Below, piece after piece: positions 58,021 to 64,000 of a DNA stretch of 64,000 nt. Where the stretch lies: assembly GCA_963971285.1 (NCBI GenBank), contig OZ020263.1, forward strand, positions 6,324,001 to 6,388,000. Reading direction: 5' to 3'. The notes beneath the pieces were generated by a model that was not told the DNA's origin, did not search any database, and was given only the letters and a program-made list of their open reading frames with translations. The stretch is from Astropecten irregularis. Taxonomy: Eukaryota; Echinodermata; Asteroidea; Paxillosida; Astropectinidae. Made by a program: the position numbers and the translations under genes. Position 1 is the first letter of the stretch, and each line of letters begins with the position of its first letter.

Positions 58021-58454
58021 ATCTTATCTTTAATTTTGCATCTGGAATTAGTAAAAATAAATTTGTAAAAAGAAGTTCGTTTAAAAAAGAATTAGTTACC
58101 GGGTTTACTATTGATGTGGCTTCGTATAATTCTTGTATTTCTTCAAAGTTAATTACATCTTGACGTTTGAAATGGAAGACTTTTATTAATTGGGCGGCAA
58201 TTCTTCTAACATCTTCTGTCTATTATTATCTCAACTCAGAAACTCCCACTCACTCATGAAAACATGATTCCATGCGTGACAACGAGTCCGACATGATTGC
58301 CTGCTTCAAAGTTCATGTGTTTCAAGTTCAGACCAAGTTGATTGGCAACTCTTCCAAGATCCCGATCCCGTTTACATTGTAGCATCATTTCTAAATTTAT
58401 GCGATAACAACTTAAATCTGCAAACGAGTTTTGCGTAACTAGTTGCCAGTTGGC

Positions 58455-58574
58455 CTGTGTACGAGTTGACCAAGCTGTGTACGAGTTGGCATGTGTACGA
58501 GTTGGCGTGTGTACGAGTTGACCAATTTGTGTACGAGTTGGCGTGTGTACGAGTTGGCACGTGTACGAGTTGAC
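58455..58574 (+). repeat. Minisatellite around GTGTACGAGTTGGC
   Basis: Seven units of 16-18 bases, each with TGTACGAGTTG followed by GC or AC variants. Confidence 0.9.
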
Positions 58575-58798
58575 CTGCTTCGGAATGAAATACGGTAGTC
58601 CATGCGATGTTCCGCTTCATTGTGCCGGTAAATAAAGCTTAAAGTGGCAACACTATGACTATGAGGAAGGTGCTGGTGGCAACTTTTCAAGGATGATCTG
58701 ACCTGTTTCTTTTATTATTTGATCATTTCCTGAAGTTACCTGGATGATTTCAACCTCTGACATGATGCAGGAACCAGCTTTGCCGAAGTAAACATCCA

Positions 58799-58835
58799 GA
58801 CCTAGATCCAGATCCAAATCCAGATCCAGAGTCGA
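58799..58835 (+). repeat. Short (GATCCA)n repeat
   Basis: Five to six imperfect CCAGAT/CCAAAT hexamers. Confidence 0.7.
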
Positions 58836-59218
58836 CTAAGTAATAAAATACAAAATATAGCAGCACAAATTCCTATAGCCTTTTTATAGGCCTAACTTAA
58901 TATTAATTTAAAGTAGGCTAACGTTAACCCCTTCTTACTCCATGAAAAATCTACTAAATTTAATGATATTTAGGTTAGACTAAGCAATACTACTCACTTA
59001 TGAAATGAAACGTTGTTGGTCTTATTACTCCGATTCCTGCAGCCAAAGGCTGCGCAATTTTTGGGCATATCAAGCCATAATGCAAACACACGTCACAGCC
59101 AAACGCGAAACGTTAACATAACCCCATGAATGCCCACTTAGAAAATGGCGGCCAATTCTTCAATTCGTGACGCGACAAATCAGAGGTGCGCCCTCTAGTT
59201 TTTTAATATAACTCTATG

Positions 59219-59576
59219 GTGGGAACACAAAATAATCGCGACTATTAGTGCGATTTGGAGCGCGCTCCAAATCGCACTAGTAGTGCGTCTTTTTGCAAAT
59301 AGTCGCGATTATTTGCTGTGTGAACGGTGCACCAAAAAATACCGGTTTTTTATATCCCATCATGCAAGGCGGGCGCGCCAGTTAAGCACAGGATGCATGC
59401 CAACTTCATTTTAAACATTAAGAATCGCGTACGCGCAGTTTGATAGAAATCGTACCGGTGCGATTTGGGTCGCGCTTTTTTGGCTGTGTGAACACGACAA
59501 ACAGCGCGACTATTTGGGTCGCGCTCCAAATCGCGACCCAAATAGTCGCGCTTTTTGGTGTGTGAGAACGTGCCTA
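59219..59576. mobile_element. TA-type MITE, inverted counterpart of 7947-8310
   Basis: Starts GTGGGAACACAAAATAATCG and ends 'ggtgtgtgagaacgtgccta'. It contains GCGCGACTATTTGGGTCGCG palindromic arms and the shared unique middle 'tatcccatcatgcaaggcgg'. It directly abuts the 56123-59218 element. Confidence 0.7.
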
Positions 59577-59884
59577 TTATGCATGCAATTCAAATTGTGT
59601 GGTACGTGCGCGTGACGAACGCACCTTCAAACCGCGCTGTCAAACCCGCTGATGGCAGCGCCCATGCGGTTACAAGATGGAGGGCGCAGTGTCCTATCCA
59701 GTCTTTCTAATGGAGATCAATGTGCACAATCATGTAATTTGAAGAGGTGCCAGTCTAAACTTTGCATCCTCGCACACATTTCTCATTCAGGTATGTAGTA
59801 TTATGCACAACTGCTTGGGTTCGAGGTGTGATACTACAACGGTTACTACGTGCTGTACTCTGTGCACTAAAATATAAGTCTGGG

Positions 59885-60182
59885 TACCATGCAGCTCGGG
59901 ATAGTACATTGATTGCCATGGTATAGTACATTGGGATAGTACGTTGCTTGCCACGGGGTAGTGCGTCGCGCGCTGTGCGCCTTGTATAGCAAAAATATAT
60001 AATGTCATGTGACGCGCTCTGAACCAATCACGAGACGGAATCACTAGATTGGACGCGCGTTCAATACGCGCGTTCTTACTGGGCGCTGCCATTAGTCACG
60101 TGAATAGGGCCGAATCATTCAAACGCGCTTTTTCTTGACGTGACGATCACTTCATTCGTCAGTGAAAACTTGCAGCAACAAG
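59885..60182 (+). promoter_or_regulatory. Upstream region of the THAP/P-type transposase gene
   Basis: Three imperfect repeats of GGGATAGTACATTG with TTGCCA (59890-59970), a TATA-like AAAAATATATAATG at 59991-60004, and an inverted CCAAT context (GAACCAATCACGAG at about 60022). CpG-rich toward the first exon. If the gene is a P-type transposon, these repeats may be transposase-binding sites. The promoter assignment is inferential. Confidence 0.4.
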
Positions 60183-63100
60183 ATGGTGGCGAATTGCGCT
60201 GCCCCTGTGTGTAACAGCCGGAAAAAGAGGAAAGGCCCCGACGGACAGACGCTCAAAAAGCTGACCTATCATGTGTAAGTTATTTAACTTGTATCATACA
60301 AAAATCATTTCCAACTTCGACTTTTAATTGAGAAAAAATGTATAGGAAGTGCCAAATGTATACTGTACACATGTACAGTTTTTAGTTAAACTTAGGCTAA
60401 GCGTAAGCTTACATAAATTGATAGGGGGCCTAATGGGCCCACTCCGTAAAACCCGTTTTCACCCCCAGCCTTTATGGTTAGACTCGTAGACTCAATGATG
60501 GAATTCTCCTTCGGTTGGAAAGCACGATTGACCTGAATTTATATTAGGCCTAATAGGCCTAATAGGCATTCGTCTTTCGGATTCTAATCATCAATCGCAA
60601 AATCCAAAATCAACATTTTCATCTCAGTGATTTAGTTCAGGCCTAGTTATACTTTTGTCTGCCTGCAGATTTCCCCGCCGAGACCCCAAGAGACTGAAAG
60701 CGTGGCTGCACAGAATCAAGCGGGTAAATCCCAATGGCAGTAAATGGCAACCAACAAGTCGCGACAGACTCTGCAGCGACCACTTCCCAGCAGATTGTTT
60801 CACAGTGAAATGGGGAAGAAGACAACTTCGTGAGGATGCAGTACCATCCATCTTTGAGGACTATCCGACTCATTTGCAGCCTGTATGTATCAGTATATGA
60901 TTATTGATTTATTAAAATCGCTGTACTCGTAACATAACAGTATATGTACATGTATATGCTTCTACCAGATTTCATTGTACCATTGTCCTTCGTGTTTTTT
61001 TTTTTATTTCTTCGATTAATTTGTACTTTCGTTCATAGAAAAATGAATATTTGATAACCGGAGATCTTCCGACTGTGAAGAGATCACAGGTCAAATCAGT
61101 GTCAAGGAAATCGTGTGCTCAAGTGTCGGTCAACGCCCCCATGCAGACAGATCACTCATATGCCTTGTCTCCAAAGATGAATCTACCATCAACCTTGAAA
61201 GGCCGCATCACTAAGCTAGAAGAAGAAAAGAGACGGCTACAACGCAAATGTCGACAACTGAAGAAGAAGGTATCAACCGTCAAGGACATAGTCCAAAGTC
61301 TGAAGAAGGAACGGCTTGTTCCGAATGACAAAGCTCAGGCATTGGAGTCTGATTTTCCTCATCTGCAACTTGAAATGATTGAGGAGAATGGACATACCTC
61401 ATCCAATGAGTACAGTGAGGAAATGAAGAAGTTTTCCATTTACCTGTATTACTGCTCCCGAAAGGCATACGACTTCGTACGAAAGACGATTGCGCTACCA
61501 AGTCTGCGTACAGTCAGACGATGGTTGGCAACTACGTCCTGTTATCCAGGATTCACACAAGAGGCTTTTGAAGTTCTTCATGAGAAGCAAGCTTCTTCAA
61601 GCCATGACTTGTTGGTGTGCCTGATGGTGGACGGTATGAGCATCCGGAAGCAAGTGGAATTTGACGGATCACGTTATGTAGGGTAGGCAATATTCATGAG
61701 TTTCAAATATGCCTTCTGCATGCCTTTCCGTATAAAGCAAGGCTAATTCGACTTATTTATCATGTATACTGGCAGGTATGAGGATCTCGGTTATGGACAC
61801 ATCAGCTGTCGTCCTGCGACGGAATGTATCGTCCTAATGGTCGTAGCAATGAATGGTGACTGGAAACTTCCAATTGGATACTTCCCTGTGGCAGGAATGT
61901 GTGCTGAGACACAGGCCAGACTGGTCACCGAAGCTTTGATTCTCTTATGGGATACTGGTGTAACTGTAGTTTCACTGACTGGTGAGTTTATGTAATTATG
62001 AAAACGTTCCACCTTTCTATAAAATAATGTATGGAAGGTATTTTGAATTCAAGCAAAAACTGTTTGTTTTTACAGGTGACGGATTAAGTGCAAATATGGC
62101 AGCAGCCGAACTCCTTGGTGTCACCTTGCATCCAGCGCACAACATGAAGACTTGGTTTACACATCCATGCGACCCAGCTTCTAAGATCTGGTATATACTT
62201 GATCCATGTCATATGCTGAAATTAATGCGGAATCTGCTCGCCACTTGGAAAATTTTGCTCGATGGAGAATCCAACTCACTTGGTAGGGACCCACTTAAAG
62301 AATACATCAGAATACAACACTGTGTTAACGACTCCACGGAAAAGTTTCGAAGTTAAAATCATTTACTTATAAGTTAGTTGGGTTGGTTTTTTGTTTTTTT
62401 TTGGCCGTTTCGTTTTGCATACATGTATACATGTATACATGTACATGTACTTGGTATGAAATCCCGGTGTTTATGCAGTTTAAGTAGGCCCGATTCCTCG
62501 ATTCAATTAATTTTTTTGCCCATTCGTGCATACAGTGTGCTGGCAGTTTATCGAAAACCTCGACAGAACTCAACAGATAGAAGGATTGAGAGTTGCAAAC
62601 AAACTTCGCACAGCTCACATACAGTGGCAGAAACAAAAAATGAAAGTGTCACTTGCTGCACAGACGATGAGCAATTCCGTCGCAACAGCTATCGAATTCA
62701 TGAGAGATATGGGACAACCAGAATTTCAGAACTGCGATGCAACGGTAACCTTCCTGAAAATGATCGACAGGTGCGTTTTTCAGTTCTTTGTTTTATGCTG
62801 ATGATGCTATTGTTTTGTTATCGTCTTATTTTATTTTGAAAAATCTACATTACGAGATTGGCGATATATACATTAGATTTAGTGAACTTTGCGGTTTTTA
62901 GGTAACAGTACTTTTATTTTGAAACATTTAATCAGGCTGTTTGATATCTGCAACGTCAGGCACCCATTTGCTAAGGGTTTCAAGGCGCCCTTAACACTCC
63001 AGAATGTGTCCTCATGGCAGCCGTTTCTGCAAAGAGCTAGGAACTATTTACTGGAGTTAATGGACAAAGATGGTACTCCATTGTATAAGTCAAGACGGAA

Positions 63101-64000
63101 GACACCAGTTGTCGGTTTCCTGACAGACATTGAGTCAGTCACTGGAATGTTTGCTGACCTGTGTGCGGGCCCACAACCCAAGCTGAGGTAAGTTAATAAT
63201 CAGTCAAGAGATTCCCTTCATGAAACATCTTGTAGTTGTACACTCGTTTCCTTTTCATCAATGATTCTCTATCTCTTTGTTTATTTTTCAGTTATTTGCT
63301 GACGTACAAGTTCAGCCAGGACCACCTTGAATTGTTTTTCGGCGGCATCAGAGGTAGAGGAGGCTTCAATTATAACCCATCTGTGACACAGTTCAGGTGA
63401 GAATAGATTTGCTTATGTAAAACGCACGCAGCAAAACAAAGAGTGGAAAGTGCGTGTCTGAACATTTTAAATTATTTTGTTCGAATCCCGCTCCAGTCAA
63501 TTTTTCTTTGTTCACTTTTCAACAAATTTGATTTTATTGTAATTTTATTTTATTAATAGACGAGCTTACAGGCAGCTTCTGAGTTGTCATTTCTGCCCGA
63601 CTTCCAACACTTATTCGACCGTCCAAGACAGCACTGGCCTCCTCGCTCTCTCGCAGGATCATCCTGCGTTGACAACCATGCCAGGTGATCCTCAGATTCT
63701 CAGCGAATTTAACTGCAACGTGGTGGCCTACATTGCTGGGTGTGTTATCAGGACGCTGCTGAAATCAAGCAAGTGTACTGAATGCATGGAAGCACTGGTA
63801 CAACATCCAGTACGGCATAGCGCCATTCCTGCTCCTGATCTATATCTTATCCATCTCAGGGATAACGGGGGACTCATTTACCCATCTGATGACGCTCTAG
63901 TAGTTTGCAAAACTGCAGAGCAGGTATTCCGCATGTACAACGACGATCAACCATCTCCAATGCCCCAGCTAATGCAAACCATGGAATGTCACACCGTGCA
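60183..64000 (+). CDS. THAP-domain P-element-type transposase (THAP9-like), nine exons, 3' end outside window
   Basis: DNA-binding transposase of the P-element/THAP9 family, acting in the nucleus. Exons with consensus GT/AG borders: 60183-60274, 60669-60882, 61039-61682, 61776-61981, 62076-62282, 62536-62770, 62936-63187, 63292-63396, 63560 onward. They join in frame without a stop for about 798 codons. The THAP zinc domain spans residues 1-93: C5, C10, W43, C66, H69, then the AVPSIF box at 88-93. A leucine-rich coiled coil follows at about 155-196 (KLEEEKRRLQRKCRQLKKKV). The RNase H-like core has candidate catalytic residues D300 (CLMVDGMSI), D387 (LTGDGLSANM) and E630 (DHLELFFGGIRGRGG); HPAHN, DPCHMLKLMRN and VGFLTDIES are further family blocks. 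Known P transposase is 751 aa and human THAP9 about 900 aa. The start ATG follows 'caacaag' and opens the zinc motif. Either an autonomous P-type element or a domesticated gene. Confidence 0.9.
63481..63525 (+). mobile_element. tRNA-SINE 3' fragment inside a transposase intron
   Basis: 'ttcgaatcccgctccagtca' plus 'atttttctttgttcactttt', the 3' third of the tRNA-like SINE found at 57480 and 43.5-44.3 kb, in the intron between exons 8 and 9. Confidence 0.65.

Larger units (their letters stand above)
56123..59218. mobile_element. 3.1-kb element with CATAGAGTTATATTA inverted ends
   Basis: Ends CATAGAGTTATATTAGAAAA (56123) and its inverse (to 59218) form ~33-bp inverted repeats through 'actagag.gcgcac'. 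Subterminal tracts 'aagatggcg' with 'ctaagtgggca' are also mirrored at 59120-59160. The interior has no transposase that I recognise; it carries a MITE fragment, a tRNA-like SINE and two minisatellites. The same outer ends bound 7925-8443, so this is a family. Superfamily unknown; no target duplication read. Confidence 0.6.

Noticed and set aside
57852..58574. CRISPR array
   Set aside because: The repeats are contiguous or nearly so without unique spacers of equal length, and the genome is animal; these are minisatellites.

Overview
The window is AT-rich, intron-bearing animal nuclear DNA. Marine deuterostome repeats (tRNA-derived SINEs, CR1/L2-like LINE remnants, a hammerhead-bearing Penelope-like element, Gypsy pol remnants of a type common in marine invertebrates, a THAP/P-type transposase gene) point to an echinoderm or similar marine invertebrate. 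The species cannot be named from this sequence. No rRNA, organellar or bacterial operon structure is visible. Only two multi-exon protein-coding genes can be supported; nearly everything else is mobile or duplicated DNA.

Layout. 1-6838 and 14237-18880 are two direct copies of one non-coding block (block A). Copy 1 is about 2.2 kb longer, almost entirely because of five transposon insertions whose empty sites survive in copy 2. Between them lie a TA-flanked palindromic MITE cluster (7.9-8.6 kb) and a 3-kb element with about 600-bp inverted arms (9.4-12.5 kb). Fragments of block A occur inverted at 20.1-20.4 and 22.5-23.0 kb. 23.8-27.3 kb is a Penelope-like retroelement with inverted terminal repeats, each carrying a hammerhead ribozyme. 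27.34-29.38 and 33.60-35.70 kb are direct copies of a second block (block B) with promoter-like sequence. They flank a 5'-truncated LINE that is split by a TA-target DNA element (29659-31387).

36-45 kb is largely non-coding, with MITEs, short tandem repeats, a 3 x 323-bp array carrying tRNA-like sequences, and two antisense SINEs. 45.96-48.58 kb (minus strand) holds four exons of a monocarboxylate-transporter-like (SLC16/MFS) gene with one in-frame stop. 49.7-54.7 kb contains two decayed Gypsy pol regions end to end. 56.1-59.2 kb is a terminal-inverted-repeat element filled with minisatellites. 60183 to the window end is a nine-exon, uninterrupted THAP-domain P-element-type transposase gene running off the right edge.

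How the parts relate. The recurring theme is non-autonomous DNA transposons. A family flanked by TTAA has about 13 copies here, and the paired duplications and palindromes record filled and empty sites for several insertions, so target-site duplications can be read directly. The only apparently intact transposase in view is the P-type gene at the right edge; nothing visible shows that it mobilises any of the MITE families present.
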